The translations under genes were made by a program, and so were the position numbers. A stretch of 64,000 bases of DNA from NCBI GenBank assembly GCA_002346545.1, contig DEAA01000077.1:1-64000 (forward strand), written 5' to 3'. This document shows positions 33,386-42,608 of this stretch, one piece after another (within the stretch, counting starts at the first letter, position 1; each line of letters opens with the position of its first letter). A model generated the notes under the pieces. That model was not told where the DNA came from. It was given only the letters and a program-made list of their open reading frames with translations, and searched no databases. Source of the stretch: Acidobacteria bacterium UBA2994. GTDB taxonomy: Bacteria > Acidobacteriota > Vicinamibacteria > Vicinamibacterales > UBA8438.

Positions 33386-34933
33386 ATGACGTCGATACCA
33401 CACGAACCTGCTGTGTCCGGGAGCTCTGGATCACTCGCCGATGCCGACGTCGACCTAATCGCCGTCCCACTCTTTCAGGACGAACCGGACTCTAGCGAAT
33501 CATTGAGGGCACTTGACGCCGGGACGGCTGGTGCGCTCACCCGCGCGCGCGCCCGGGGCGAACTGACCGGACGCATCCAGGAACTGTTCTTCACCGATAT
33601 CTTGACGGAGGGCTGGAGCCCAGCCCGGCTCCTCTTGATCGGCGCCGGCCCCCTGTCCGGTTTGGACCGTCGACTAGCCGAGATGCTTGGCGGAATCGCG
33701 GGGATGGCGAGCCGGGACCGAGGGTTGGCACGGTTGGGGTTCGTCGCCCGGAACGAGCTCGGCACCACGACTCTAGTGCAGGCGTCTCTCGAGGGTGCTC
33801 TGCTGGGCGCATTTCGGGATTTCCGTTTTAAGACCGCGCCCGCTCCGTCGTCGCCTCTTTTACACGTCCAGCTACTGCTAGACGACCGGCCTTGGTCGGC
33901 AGAACACGATGCGGCCGTGGCGCGCGCCGAGGCCCTTGCCGCCGGCGCGAATCTTGCGCGTGAACTCTCGAACGAACCGGCCAACCTACTCACACCGCAA
34001 GCCTTCGGTGAGCGCGCCGCAACATTGGTTACGTCTTCCCGAACCTCGGTCGAGATTCTCGACGAGGAGGCAATCGCCCGGGAGAAGATGGGACTCCTGC
34101 TCGGCGTTAGCCAGGGCAGCGTCGAACCTGCCAGGGTCATTGTGATGCGCTACACACCTCCAGGCAAGGTTCAGGGCCCGACGCTTGCCTTGATCGGCAA
34201 GGGCGTCACGTTCGACACAGGTGGTATTTCGATCAAGCCAGCTGACAGCATGGACCGGATGAAGCGGGATATGGCAGGCGGCGCCGCGGTCATCGGCGCG
34301 ATGGCAGCCCTGGATCGCCTACAGCCATCGAGCGCAGTTCTTGGGATAGTACCGGCCGCAGAGAACATGCCTGGTGGTCGGGCGATACGGCCCGGGGACG
34401 TACTTACTGCGGCCAATGGCACAAGCGTCGAGGTCCTCAACACGGACGCTGAGGGACGACTCATCCTGGCCGATGCACTTACGCTCGCCCAGCGGCTTGG
34501 AGCAACCCATCTCATCGATATCGCGACCCTGACGGGGGCCTGTGTTATCGCGCTCGGGCACCACGCGTCTGCATTGGTCGGTCATCCGGAAACCTGGGTT
34601 GAGCAGGTCTTGCACGCGGCCGCGGCCGCAGGCGAGCGCGTCTGGCCCCTTCCCGGCGATGACTCCTATAACCGCCAGCTCGACAGTGAAACGGCCGACG
34701 TCGCCAATATTGGGGGGCGGCCAGCTGGGGCGATCACGGCCGGACTATTCCTCAAGCGCTTCAGCGGCGAACTACCCTGGGCGCATCTGGACATCGCGGG
34801 CACCGCCTGGTGGGAAGAAGCGGAGGCCTGGCATCCAAAGGGCGCCACCGGGATAGGGGTTCGAACTTTGGCGACGCTCGCTCTTTCGGTCGGCGGGGAT
34901 CCCACGGGGCCTACTACGGCGGAGGCCCTGTAG
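33386..34933 (+). CDS. pepA: Leucyl aminopeptidase, M17 family
   Basis: Encodes 515 residues. The N-terminal macro-like domain (1 to about 165) is variable. The catalytic domain has the metal and substrate segments IGKGVTFDTGGISIKPAD, DRMKRDMAGGAAVIG, the signature NTDAEGRLILADAL, DIATLTGACVIALG and VWPLPGDD. All metal ligands of the two-zinc site appear present (Lys and Asp in the GKG...D segments, Asp and Glu in NTDAEGR). It removes N-terminal amino acids from peptides in the cytoplasm as a hexamer. In some bacteria PepA also binds DNA, which cannot be judged here. It begins a short forward pair with the next small membrane protein. Confidence 0.93.
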   Translation: MTSIPHEPAVSGSSGSLADADVDLIAVPLFQDEPDSSESLRALDAGTAGALTRARARGELTGRIQELFFTDILTEGWSPARLLLIGAGPLSGLDRRLAEMLGGIAGMASRDRGLARLGFVARNELGTTTLVQASLEGALLGAFRDFRFKTAPAPSSPLLHVQLLLDDRPWSAEHDAAVARAEALAAGANLARELSNEPANLLTPQAFGERAATLVTSSRTSVEILDEEAIAREKMGLLLGVSQGSVEPARVIVMRYTPPGKVQGPTLALIGKGVTFDTGGISIKPADSMDRMKRDMAGGAAVIGAMAALDRLQPSSAVLGIVPAAENMPGGRAIRPGDVLTAANGTSVEVLNTDAEGRLILADALTLAQRLGATHLIDIATLTGACVIALGHHASALVGHPETWVEQVLHAAAAAGERVWPLPGDDSYNRQLDSETADVANIGGRPAGAITAGLFLKRFSGELPWAHLDIAGTAWWEEAEAWHPKGATGIGVRTLATLALSVGGDPTGPTTAEAL

Positions 34934-34945
34934 TAGCATCTCGAC

Positions 34946-35212
34946 ATGCAGCAAGAATCGGCCACGCCGCTCATTATCGACCTCGGTGAAGCCGCCGCAG
35001 CCGCCACCGAGGAGATTTCAGTCGCCGACGTGCTCGTGGGCGCGTTCAGCTTTACGGGCGTGATCATCGTGGTAGCGGTGACGCTTGCCTTCGCCTTCGC
35101 CGGGGGACTGATCTGGCTCCGCAAACTCAATCCAACCAACTCGCTCAACGGCGAAGAAACCGCGCGCACGCGCCTCGCTCTTAACCAGCCGTCGACGGAC
35201 CAGTCCGGCTAG
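34946..35212 (+). CDS. Small single-pass membrane protein, unknown function
   Basis: Encodes 88 residues, 12 nt after pepA. The N-terminal 30 residues are acidic and alanine-rich (DLGEAAAAATEEIS). One strong membrane segment (about 33-58, SFTGVIIVVAVTLAFAFAGG) is followed by WLRKLNP and a hydrophilic tail. I do not recognise the family. It overlaps the 3' end of the convergent amidase gene by 32 nt. The hydrophobic segment and spacing after pepA support a real gene, but evidence is modest. Confidence 0.55.
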   Translation: MQQESATPLIIDLGEAAAAATEEISVADVLVGAFSFTGVIIVVAVTLAFAFAGGLIWLRKLNPTNSLNGEETARTRLALNQPSTDQSG

Positions 35213-37046
35213 GCTCGGAGTTTTCATCGTCAGCCGAAATCGCGAATGGTTTAAGCGTGGACTGATAGTCGATCACCGCATGAAAGAGCGCCTCCGCAAT
35301 CCGATCTCGATAGGCGTCGGTGGCCAGGAAAGCAGCCTCCTGTGCGTTCGTGAGAAAGGAGATCTCGGCGAGCACGCTGGGCATGGTGGCGCCTATCAGG
35401 ACCACGAACGGGGCACGCTTGACTCCTAGGTCCTGTGCATCCGGGTGCAGTTCGCGGATCCCGTCGACGAGATGTCGCTGGACGAGCTCCGCAAGGGCTT
35501 GGGATTCGTCAAGCTTGTTGTTCGTCGCAATCGAGCCAAGCAGGGCTGGCAGGTGACGCATGCCGTCGGTGGCCAGCGCGTTCTCACGCGCGGCTACCAT
35601 CTGGGCCATCGGGTCGTGGGTGAGGTCTAGATAGTAGGTCTCGATTCCCCGAGCCCGTGTATCGCCGGCGGCATTGGCATGGATAGACAGGAAGAGATCT
35701 CCTCCGACACGATTGGCGAGTTCGGTGCGCGTGCGCAGCGGGACAAAAAGGTCGTCCCGCCGGGTTTGCACCACCTCGATGCCGGCGCCGGCCAGGCGCT
35801 GTTCTAGCCTCAAGGCCACGTCAAGAACGAGCGCCGACTCGGTCAGATCTGCGGCGCGCGCTCCGGAGTCATATCCGCCGTGACCGGCGTCGATGACCAC
35901 ACGGGACACCCCCAACCCCAGTTGGCGCCCAAGCGACAGTGCGCCAGCAGCGTTGCGAGCGGGAGCGACCGGCTCTATTGACCCTGGCAACTCGGAGCCG
36001 TAGACGACGCTGGCGACCCTCTCAGCACTATCTCCCAGTGCAGGGTAGAGAATGTCGTGCATTGCCGGGGCAGCACTGAGATCTGCCTGAGCGGCAAGTC
36101 CACCGACTTCGCGCCTCGGCGCGCCAGGCAAAGGCGCCAGTCGCCGAGCAGTCAAAGTTTCGGGAACCGGGAGCAGCTCTAGACGGTGCAGCTCGTCGGC
36201 CTGGGTGTCAGCGAAAACCTCGAGCGACGCAGGGGAGAATGCCGGCTCCACCGAGACCGGTGGCACGCTAGCGTTGTTCTCTGTAGGGACCAATAACCGC
36301 GGTTGGGCCACCGCCTCGACAACCAGCTGATACGGATCATCGAGCGTATAGAAGCGGTAGCTCTCGACGTTAGCGAGGTCGAGCACGACCCGTGTGACCT
36401 GGCCCGCATGTCGGCCCAGTCTGATCTGTCGCACTAGGCCCCCGTCCGGATAGTCGAGAGTGGCGTTTCGCAGGGGCGGAACAGTAAACGTGTCGTTGAA
36501 GTCAAAGTAGAGACGAGGAGGCTCGTCCAAGCGCTCCGCCAGGTAATCGACCTCGGCATCGAGCTCGATGGTGACGGTCACCATGTCCTCTCCGCTCGCC
36601 CTCGTTATCCGGCGAAGCTCGACCGGATCGAGTAGCCTCGCAAACTCCTGCAGGCGCGCTGGAATGCGGGCGACGAGAGAGCTTGCCGGGTGCTTCCGCC
36701 CGAGCAGTTCGAGTAAATCGCGCCCCAATTCGAGGTCGCGGTCATCGCGGTGTCGCTCGAACGCCAACAGCGCCAGTCCCGCTGCCTGCCACAGGGCATT
36801 GTCACTATAGCCGCTCTGCGGGTGAACCCGGGCTAGCTCCTCGTAGGCCGCCATTAAGGCGCGCAGTTCTGAGGTGCCGCCTGATTCAATGGAGGCGCGC
36901 AGCGCTCGTTCGCGGGCCAGCGCGGTTGTGTACTGCTCTGCGGCGGTCGCCGCGGCGAGCGGCGTCGCAATTAGCCCAAGCAGGACAGCTGCGGCCAGTG
37001 GACGCCACAAGCTACGCCGAACGAATGCGTATCGATATAGAGTCAT
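35181..37046 (-). CDS. N-acetylmuramoyl-L-alanine amidase with AMIN domain (AmiC-like)
   Basis: Encodes 621 residues. A signal peptide occupies about 1-35. A region of TPR-like helices (about 40-140: ARERALRASIESGGTSELRA, LARVHPQSGYSDNALWQAAG) precedes the AMIN domain (about 150-240: MVTVTIELDAEVDYLAERLD, DPYQLVVEA). After a linker comes amidase_3 (about 385-600): VVIDAGHGGYDSGARA with the zinc His, VQTRRDDLFVPLRTRTELAN, DLFLSIHANA, VLAEISFLTNAQEA with the catalytic Glu, and a final YRDRIAEALFHAVIDY. It cleaves the amide between MurNAc and L-Ala in peptidoglycan, acting at the septum in daughter-cell separation. AMIN would target it there. The extra N-terminal TPR-like part is longer than in E. 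coli AmiC. Confidence 0.88.
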   Translation of the reverse strand: MTLYRYAFVRRSLWRPLAAAVLLGLIATPLAAATAAEQYTTALARERALRASIESGGTSELRALMAAYEELARVHPQSGYSDNALWQAAGLALLAFERHRDDRDLELGRDLLELLGRKHPASSLVARIPARLQEFARLLDPVELRRITRASGEDMVTVTIELDAEVDYLAERLDEPPRLYFDFNDTFTVPPLRNATLDYPDGGLVRQIRLGRHAGQVTRVVLDLANVESYRFYTLDDPYQLVVEAVAQPRLLVPTENNASVPPVSVEPAFSPASLEVFADTQADELHRLELLPVPETLTARRLAPLPGAPRREVGGLAAQADLSAAPAMHDILYPALGDSAERVASVVYGSELPGSIEPVAPARNAAGALSLGRQLGLGVSRVVIDAGHGGYDSGARAADLTESALVLDVALRLEQRLAGAGIEVVQTRRDDLFVPLRTRTELANRVGGDLFLSIHANAAGDTRARGIETYYLDLTHDPMAQMVAARENALATDGMRHLPALLGSIATNNKLDESQALAELVQRHLVDGIRELHPDAQDLGVKRAPFVVLIGATMPSVLAEISFLTNAQEAAFLATDAYRDRIAEALFHAVIDYQSTLKPFAISADDENSEPSRTGPSTAG

Positions 37047-37149
37047 CGGCGGGCATCCCGGCGAGGGAACCTGTCAGTCGCTCTTATCGACCGAAGCGAG
37101 ATAAAGGTGTAGAGGGTTCCTGAAAGGGATGCGCAGGGACATGCACTGC

Positions 37150-39462
37150 CTACCGCAGCTGCATGTCAACCTGATCGAAATAGTCCCGCGCCACGAGCAC
37201 CTCGCGTGCCTTGCTCCCGCTTCCTGGCGCCACGAGTCCGTCGGCCTCCATCATGTCGACCAGCCTGGCTGCGCGACTGAACCCGATGCGCAGCCGACGC
37301 TGGAGATAAGAGATCGATGCCTGGCCTGCGGCCACCACGAGGCGAGCCGCGTCGTCGTAGAGGTCATCCTTCTCGAACGCCGCCGCCCCCTCCGCCGGCT
37401 TCTCTTCCGCCGTGATGGCACTGTCGTAGGCTGGTGCACCCTGTTTTCGCAGAAAGCCGCAGACCCGGGCCGTCTCCTGCTCAGAGATGTACGGGCCATG
37501 CACACGCACGACCCGTGAGGAGGCCGGCGGCAGATACAGCATGTCGCCCCGTCCCAGGAGTTGCTCTGCACCGTTGCTGTCGAGAATGGTCCGCGAGTCG
37601 ACCTTCGACGACACCCGGAAGGCGATTCTGGACGGCAGATTTGCCTTGATCAGCCCGGTAATGACGTCGACCGACGGCCGCTGAGTCGCTAGGATCAGAT
37701 GGATACCAACCGCCCGCGCCATCTGCGCAAGTCGGGCGATCGACTCCTCGACCTCGTGTCCGGCGATCATCATCAGGTCGGCTAGTTCGTCGATGGCCAG
37801 CACGATCGCGGGCAACCGCCGCGGGGGCTCTTCGGCATTTGCCTCGTTGTTTGCCACGCGCTTGCGCTTGCGCTTCGAGCGCGCGGCTTCGTCCAGTTGA
37901 CGATTGATGTTGCGGTTGTACTGCTCGAGATTACGCACTCCTTCGGCCGCGAGCAGCTTGTACCGCTCCTCCATCTCCCGCACCGCCCACCGTAGGGCGT
38001 TGGCCGCCAGCTTGGGCTCGACCACCACCGGGGTTAATAGATGCGGGATGTCCTCGTACATACCTAATTCGAGCCGCTTCGGGTCAATCATGATTAAACG
38101 CACATCGTCCGGCGTGGCCCGATAGAGGATGCTCGTGAGCATCGCATTCATCGCGACACTCTTGCCAGTCCCCGTCGATCCAGCGATCAGGAGGTGCGGC
38201 ATCGTCGCCAGATCTCCCGCAATCGGTTCACCATGAATCGTTCGACCGAGCGCCAACGTCAACTTCGACGAAGACTCCCGATAGGGTCCGGCCTCGACCA
38301 TCTGCCGGAGAGAGATCTGCTCCCGCACCCGATTCGGAATTTGGATACCGACTGTCGATTTGCCAGGCAGCCGCTCGATCAAGACAGACTCGGCCTGCAT
38401 CGCCAGGCATAGATCGTCGGCGAGCCCGGTGACTTTGCTGTACTTCACCCCGGCGTCCGGCTTGAACTCGAAGGTTGTGACGACAGGGCCCGGGTGAATC
38501 TGCACCACCGACCCCTCCACGGAGAACTCGCGGCACTTGTCCTCAAGCAGGCGCGCGTTGTCCATGAGCTCCCGCTCGTCGAACTTGTGCGCAGCCCGCG
38601 GCGGATCGAGCAGCGAAAGTGGCGGCAACGTGAAGGCCCCACCCTGGCGCCGCTCGGCCGGCGTCGCAGACGGCGGGTCTGGCAGCGGGAGTGGCACCGA
38701 CTCGGGCGCCGTGATGGAGGGCTCTGCCGGCCCGCGCTTCTCCCGTCGCTTCGGTGGCCGACGGGGCGGGGGTGTTGCTCCCTTTGCCAGGACTTCGGCG
38801 CGGGCTGATGACGCGCCGGTGCGATCCAGGTGCTTCTGCAGTACTTCGCGGCGCGCACGCGCCTTGCGCCGATCGGACCACCAGGCCCGAAACGACTCGC
38901 TCATCCTCGAGCCCCCGCGAGCCACGCGTGAGCCGGCCGACTGCGCCAATTGACCGAACGAGAGTTGGGTCGTCAGAACCAGCGAGAGGAAGAGCAGGGT
39001 TAGGATGAACAGGATGGATCCCGTTCGATTGAGATACTCCGCTAGCAGACCCGCCAACCAGCTACCGACATAGCCGCCGGCAAGAAACGTTTGCCCGCCA
39101 TCGAATCCGCCGACCGCTAGGCTGGCAAAGGTCGCCGCGCATCCAAGTGCGACCGCAAGACCGATCAACTTCGTGTACGCCGCGTCGATTGGCCGACACC
39201 AGAAGTAGTGCCACCCTAGCGTGCCCAACACGACCGGCAAAAGGAATGCAGGGAAGCCGACTAACTGGTAGGACAGCTCGGCCAGGAACGCCCCCACCCG
39301 CCCGGCAAAGTTCGCCGGCGGCTCCTGTCCCCCGGCACTGAAGAACCACACCGGGTCGGCGGCGTCGTAGCTGGCCAGCGCGATCACCCAGAACAGCGAT
39401 GCCGCGAACAGCGCTATTCCAACGAGCTCGCTGACGCGACGGGACAGTGTTGAAGCAGACAC
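37150..39462 (-). CDS. ftsK: DNA translocase FtsK/SpoIIIE
   Basis: Encodes 770 residues. The N-terminal 200 or so contain four membrane segments (FAASLFWVIALASYDAADPV, YQLVGFPAFLLPVVLGTLGW, LIGLAVALGCAATFASLAVG, ILFILTLLFLSLVLTTQLS). A short proline-rich linker follows (PPPRRPPKRREKRGP). The motor domain has LIAGSTGTGKSVAMNAML (Walker A), VRLIMIDPKRLEL, LVAIDELADLM-like IVLAIDELADLMMIAG (Walker B) and ILATQRPSVDVITGLIKAN. A C-terminal winged-helix gamma domain (SISYLQRRLRIGFSRAARLV) would read KOPS-type sites. It moves chromosome ends through the closing septum. It starts 3 nt after the RNase J stop and is likely co-transcribed with it. Confidence 0.93.
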   Translation of the reverse strand: MSASTLSRRVSELVGIALFAASLFWVIALASYDAADPVWFFSAGGQEPPANFAGRVGAFLAELSYQLVGFPAFLLPVVLGTLGWHYFWCRPIDAAYTKLIGLAVALGCAATFASLAVGGFDGGQTFLAGGYVGSWLAGLLAEYLNRTGSILFILTLLFLSLVLTTQLSFGQLAQSAGSRVARGGSRMSESFRAWWSDRRKARARREVLQKHLDRTGASSARAEVLAKGATPPPRRPPKRREKRGPAEPSITAPESVPLPLPDPPSATPAERRQGGAFTLPPLSLLDPPRAAHKFDERELMDNARLLEDKCREFSVEGSVVQIHPGPVVTTFEFKPDAGVKYSKVTGLADDLCLAMQAESVLIERLPGKSTVGIQIPNRVREQISLRQMVEAGPYRESSSKLTLALGRTIHGEPIAGDLATMPHLLIAGSTGTGKSVAMNAMLTSILYRATPDDVRLIMIDPKRLELGMYEDIPHLLTPVVVEPKLAANALRWAVREMEERYKLLAAEGVRNLEQYNRNINRQLDEAARSKRKRKRVANNEANAEEPPRRLPAIVLAIDELADLMMIAGHEVEESIARLAQMARAVGIHLILATQRPSVDVITGLIKANLPSRIAFRVSSKVDSRTILDSNGAEQLLGRGDMLYLPPASSRVVRVHGPYISEQETARVCGFLRKQGAPAYDSAITAEEKPAEGAAAFEKDDLYDDAARLVVAAGQASISYLQRRLRIGFSRAARLVDMMEADGLVAPGSGSKAREVLVARDYFDQVDMQLR

Positions 39463-39465
39463 AGC

Positions 39466-41145
39466 TCAGGTCTCCATGATGACCGGCAACACCAGCGGCC
39501 GCCGACCCACCCGTTTACGAAACTCACGTTGCACCTCGATGCGCACCCTTTCGGTCAGGAGTCCTTGGTCCGACCGTTCGTCCGGCGCAGCACTGTCTAT
39601 CGCCTCCGTGACCAACGACGGCACGGCCTCAAGGAGGGAATCGGTCTGGGCGTCGACCACGACGCCACGGGTCATTACCTCCGGCGTTCCCTCAACGCGC
39701 CCTTCCTGCAAATTCAACGCAATGACCGGCACCACTACGCCGTCTGTCGCTAGACGACGCCGCTGGCGCAAGACCTCCTCTTCGACCTCGCCCGAACGCG
39801 TCCTGTCGATGAGCACTCGACCGGTCGGCAAACGACCGTCGAGACCGCCGGTCCCCGGCGCGAGTCGGATCACGTCACCGTTTTCGGCGAGCAGTACTGT
39901 GGTTCGCCCTCCAGTCACCCGGGCCGCCACGCGCGCATGCTCCGCCAGGTAGCGATACTCCCCGTGTATCGGAACAAAATACCGTGGCCTTACCAGCGAG
40001 AGCATCAGCTTTAGCTCTTCGGCGCTCCCATGTCCGGAGACATGCACCCTCTTGCGGTCTTCGTCGATCACCTGGGCGCCACGCCGCGTGAGGTGGTCCA
40101 TCACCCGGCCGATCGCACGTCGGTTGCCTGGAATCTTTCGCGCTGAAAAGACGACCACGTCGCCGGACTCGACCGTAACCGAGCGATGGTCGCCACCCGC
40201 GATCCGCGACAGGGCCGCCATCGGCTCTCCCTGTGAGCCGGTGGCCACACACACCACCCGCTCCGCCGGGTACTCTGGCACATCGACATCACGAACCTGC
40301 AGCCCGACCGGGAGCTGCAAGTGGCCCAGTTCTTCGGCGATGGTCGCGTTTTGCACAACACTGCGTCCAACGAACGCGAGTTTCCGGCCGAACTGCTGGG
40401 CAAGATCGCCAATCAGCTGTATCCGGTGGAGGCTGGACGAGAAGGCGGTGACGACCAGCTTCCCGCGGGCACTCCCGAAAATCTCCTCCAACCCAGGCAC
40501 CACGTCGCGCTCCGAGCCGGTGAATCCAGGTCGATCAATGTTCGTACTGTCGCCGAACAACGCCAGTACCCCGTCGCGCCCCAACTCGGCGAAACGGTGC
40601 GCGTCAAGGATCTCGCCATCGAGAGGGGTCTGATCGAACTTGAAGTCGCCCGTATGCACGATGACGCCTGCCGGTGTGTGGATTGCCACCGCCACACAGT
40701 CCGGCAGGCTGTGGGTGACCCGGATGAACTCGATCGTCACCTCGCCGACCCGCGCCTCTCCGCCGGCAGGCAGCGGAGTCAGACGCTCGGTTGGATCCAG
40801 CCCGTGCTCGCGCAGCGTCGGCGTCACGAGCGCCAAGGTCAGCGGCGTGCCGTAGACTGGGCCCTCGATCGACGACCAGAGATACGGGAGCGCCCCGATA
40901 TGATCCTCATGCCCATGGGTCAGCACCACGGCCGACAGTCGCCCGATCCGTTCCTGCAGCGCCGCCAGATCCGGGATCACCAAGTCGACCCCGAGCAGCT
41001 CTGGACCGGGAAACATGGCGCCGGCGTCCACGAGGATCGCAGTCTCGTCCCAAACGACGAGCAGCATGTTCATGCCGAACTCGCCGAGACCACCCAACGG
41101 GATCGCTTCAAGCGTCCGCCCCGTGGGCGAAGCCCGCTCAGCCAT
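39466..41145 (-). CDS. rnj: Ribonuclease J
   Basis: Encodes about 559 residues if started at ATG 41145. In-frame ATGs at 41154 and 41169 are alternatives and no ribosome site decides. It is a beta-CASP metallo-beta-lactamase nuclease: LGGLGEFGMNMLLV, the zinc motif THGHEDHIGALPY (H77, H79, D81, H82), HTGDFKFDQTP, LFGDSTNIDRPGFTGSE, ATGSQGEPMAALSRIA, FSARKIPGNRRAIG, VHVSGHGSAEELKLMLSLVR and PIHGEYRYL. The C-terminal domain typical of RNase J follows. It processes and degrades mRNA by 5' exo- and endo-cleavage, an RNase E-independent route. It is upstream of ftsK in the same unit. Confidence 0.93.
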   Translation of the reverse strand: MAERASPTGRTLEAIPLGGLGEFGMNMLLVVWDETAILVDAGAMFPGPELLGVDLVIPDLAALQERIGRLSAVVLTHGHEDHIGALPYLWSSIEGPVYGTPLTLALVTPTLREHGLDPTERLTPLPAGGEARVGEVTIEFIRVTHSLPDCVAVAIHTPAGVIVHTGDFKFDQTPLDGEILDAHRFAELGRDGVLALFGDSTNIDRPGFTGSERDVVPGLEEIFGSARGKLVVTAFSSSLHRIQLIGDLAQQFGRKLAFVGRSVVQNATIAEELGHLQLPVGLQVRDVDVPEYPAERVVCVATGSQGEPMAALSRIAGGDHRSVTVESGDVVVFSARKIPGNRRAIGRVMDHLTRRGAQVIDEDRKRVHVSGHGSAEELKLMLSLVRPRYFVPIHGEYRYLAEHARVAARVTGGRTTVLLAENGDVIRLAPGTGGLDGRLPTGRVLIDRTRSGEVEEEVLRQRRRLATDGVVVPVIALNLQEGRVEGTPEVMTRGVVVDAQTDSLLEAVPSLVTEAIDSAAPDERSDQGLLTERVRIEVQREFRKRVGRRPLVLPVIMET

Positions 41146-41377
41146 GGACACCATCCGGTGTAGGCACACTCCTAGGTCGTACGCACTATGGATGGCCGCG
41201 GCGGGCCACGTTCAGAGGGCCCGCCCGGCGCTCGTCGGGGAGACCGACGACACCGATCCGACGGTGTCAGGCGCCTGGGTGCACCTGAAGGGTAGGGACA
41301 GACGCCTATCAGGCGTCGTCAAGGCCAACTGTAGCACAGTGCTGGGCATTCGGGCGCCCACAGGAAAGCACTCACAC

Positions 41378-42226
41378 CTAACGACGCTCGGCTCCTATCG
41401 CATCTGCCAACCTGGACAGTGACCTCAAATCCAGGGTTTCAGCCCTGACATCCGCCTCCAGCCTTGCCGCCTCCAGCAGCCTCCGTGGTGCCACGTCGGT
41501 TAGAGAGGCGGCGAAGGGTCGAAGGGCATTCGCCAAGGTCTTCCGTCGTTGGGAGAAGAGCGCTCTAACCATATCGCTGAACAGACCGAGATCTGCGATC
41601 TCGACCGGTGGCGGACGAAAGCTAAGCCGAACAAGCGCTGAATCGACCCGTGGCGGAGGGCGGAACGCGCCGGGAGGTAACCGCAGCACCACGCTCGCGT
41701 CTGCTGATAGCTCGCACAGGATGGCGAGCGGGCCATAGGCGCGGGTTCCGGGACGACCGGCCACGCGCTCTGCCACCTCCCGCTGCAACATGAGCGTGGC
41801 GTCGGAGAATCGCCCGCACGCCCGTTGCAGTTCGAGAAGGCGGAACAATATCGGCGACGAAAGGCTATATGGCAGATTGCCCGCGACACGCATAGATTCG
41901 CCTGAACCCGACACCGATTCGAGGAGGGCCAGGACATCTTCGTCGAGCACGTTTCCGGTGACCACCGTGACTCCGACGCCAGCCGCCTGTCGGAGATCAC
42001 CCGCCAGATCGCGATCGATCTCGATAGCGACCACCCGGCTTCCCGCGGCGGCTAGCGGGGTAGTGAGCTGACCCCTCCCGGGACCTATCTCCAGAAATAA
42101 TTCCCCCGGGCGAGGGCCAATGGCAGCCACCACCTTCCGGACCCAGTTGGGCTCGAGGAAATGCTGCCCGAAACGTTTCCTGACCGGCCGACGATGGCCC
42201 GCTCCCGGTCCGAGTTCAGCCGTCAC
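41378..42226 (-). CDS. rsmA: 16S rRNA adenine dimethyltransferase
   Basis: Encodes 282 residues of the KsgA/RsmA family, which dimethylates A1518 and A1519 of 16S rRNA. Motifs are KRFGQHFLEPNWVRKVV, LEIGPGRGQLTTPLA (SAM motif I), AIEIDRDLAGDLR, and the catalytic NLPYSLSSPILFRLLE followed by MLQREVAERVAGRPGTRAYG. The C-terminal helical domain contains LFSQRRKTLANALR. All are normal. It overlaps the upstream zincin gene by 11 nt as part of the nth-zincin-rsmA reverse unit. There is an unannotated gap of about 230 nt between its end and the RNase J start, in which I see nothing. Confidence 0.94.
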   Translation of the reverse strand: MTAELGPGAGHRRPVRKRFGQHFLEPNWVRKVVAAIGPRPGELFLEIGPGRGQLTTPLAAAGSRVVAIEIDRDLAGDLRQAAGVGVTVVTGNVLDEDVLALLESVSGSGESMRVAGNLPYSLSSPILFRLLELQRACGRFSDATLMLQREVAERVAGRPGTRAYGPLAILCELSADASVVLRLPPGAFRPPPRVDSALVRLSFRPPPVEIADLGLFSDMVRALFSQRRKTLANALRPFAASLTDVAPRRLLEAARLEADVRAETLDLRSLSRLADAIGAERR

Positions 42227-42608
42227 GAGCCCCTCGCCAATATCGTTCCTCGATCTTCTCGATCTCCTCTTCGCTCAGGCCGAAATAGTGCCCGAATTCG
42301 TGGATTAGAGTTTCACCGATGGCGACAGCTACGTCGTCTTCGGTCCCGCTGTCGGCTTCCATCGGAAGCTGAAACAGCGTGACCCGGTCGGGCAACGTGT
42401 TCCCGTGCGCCCAATCCCGCTCCGGCAATGGCACGCCCTCGTAGAGCCCGAACAGTGTGTCGGGTGGCTCGAGACCCATAAGCTCGAGTAGTTCGAGTGT
42501 CGGCTCATCCTCGACCACCACCGCGACGTTCTTGATCTCGGTGCGGAAGGCGTCTGGCAAGCGGTCTATCGCCCGGCTCACAAGTTCCTCGAACCTTGCA
42601 CGTGTCAC
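42216..42608 (-). CDS. Zincin-like metallopeptidase (DUF1025/MMP family)
   Basis: Encodes 130 residues from a GTG at 42608 that overlaps the nth stop (GTGA). The upstream frame lies within nth. The family is recognised by the C-terminal zinc motif HEFGHYFGLSEEEI (His103, His107 and Glu113, with catalytic Glu104) preceded by VAVAIGETLI. Other segments are IDRLPDAFRTEIKNVAVVVE, PPDTLFGLYEGVPLPER and LPDRVTLFQLPME. It resembles a small minimal-zincin family found in many bacteria, structurally like archaeal aminopeptidase fragments, with no known substrate. It is wedged by overlaps between DNA-repair and rRNA-modification genes. Confidence 0.87.
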   Translation of the reverse strand: MTRARFEELVSRAIDRLPDAFRTEIKNVAVVVEDEPTLELLELMGLEPPDTLFGLYEGVPLPERDWAHGNTLPDRVTLFQLPMEADSGTEDDVAVAIGETLIHEFGHYFGLSEEEIEKIEERYWRGARDG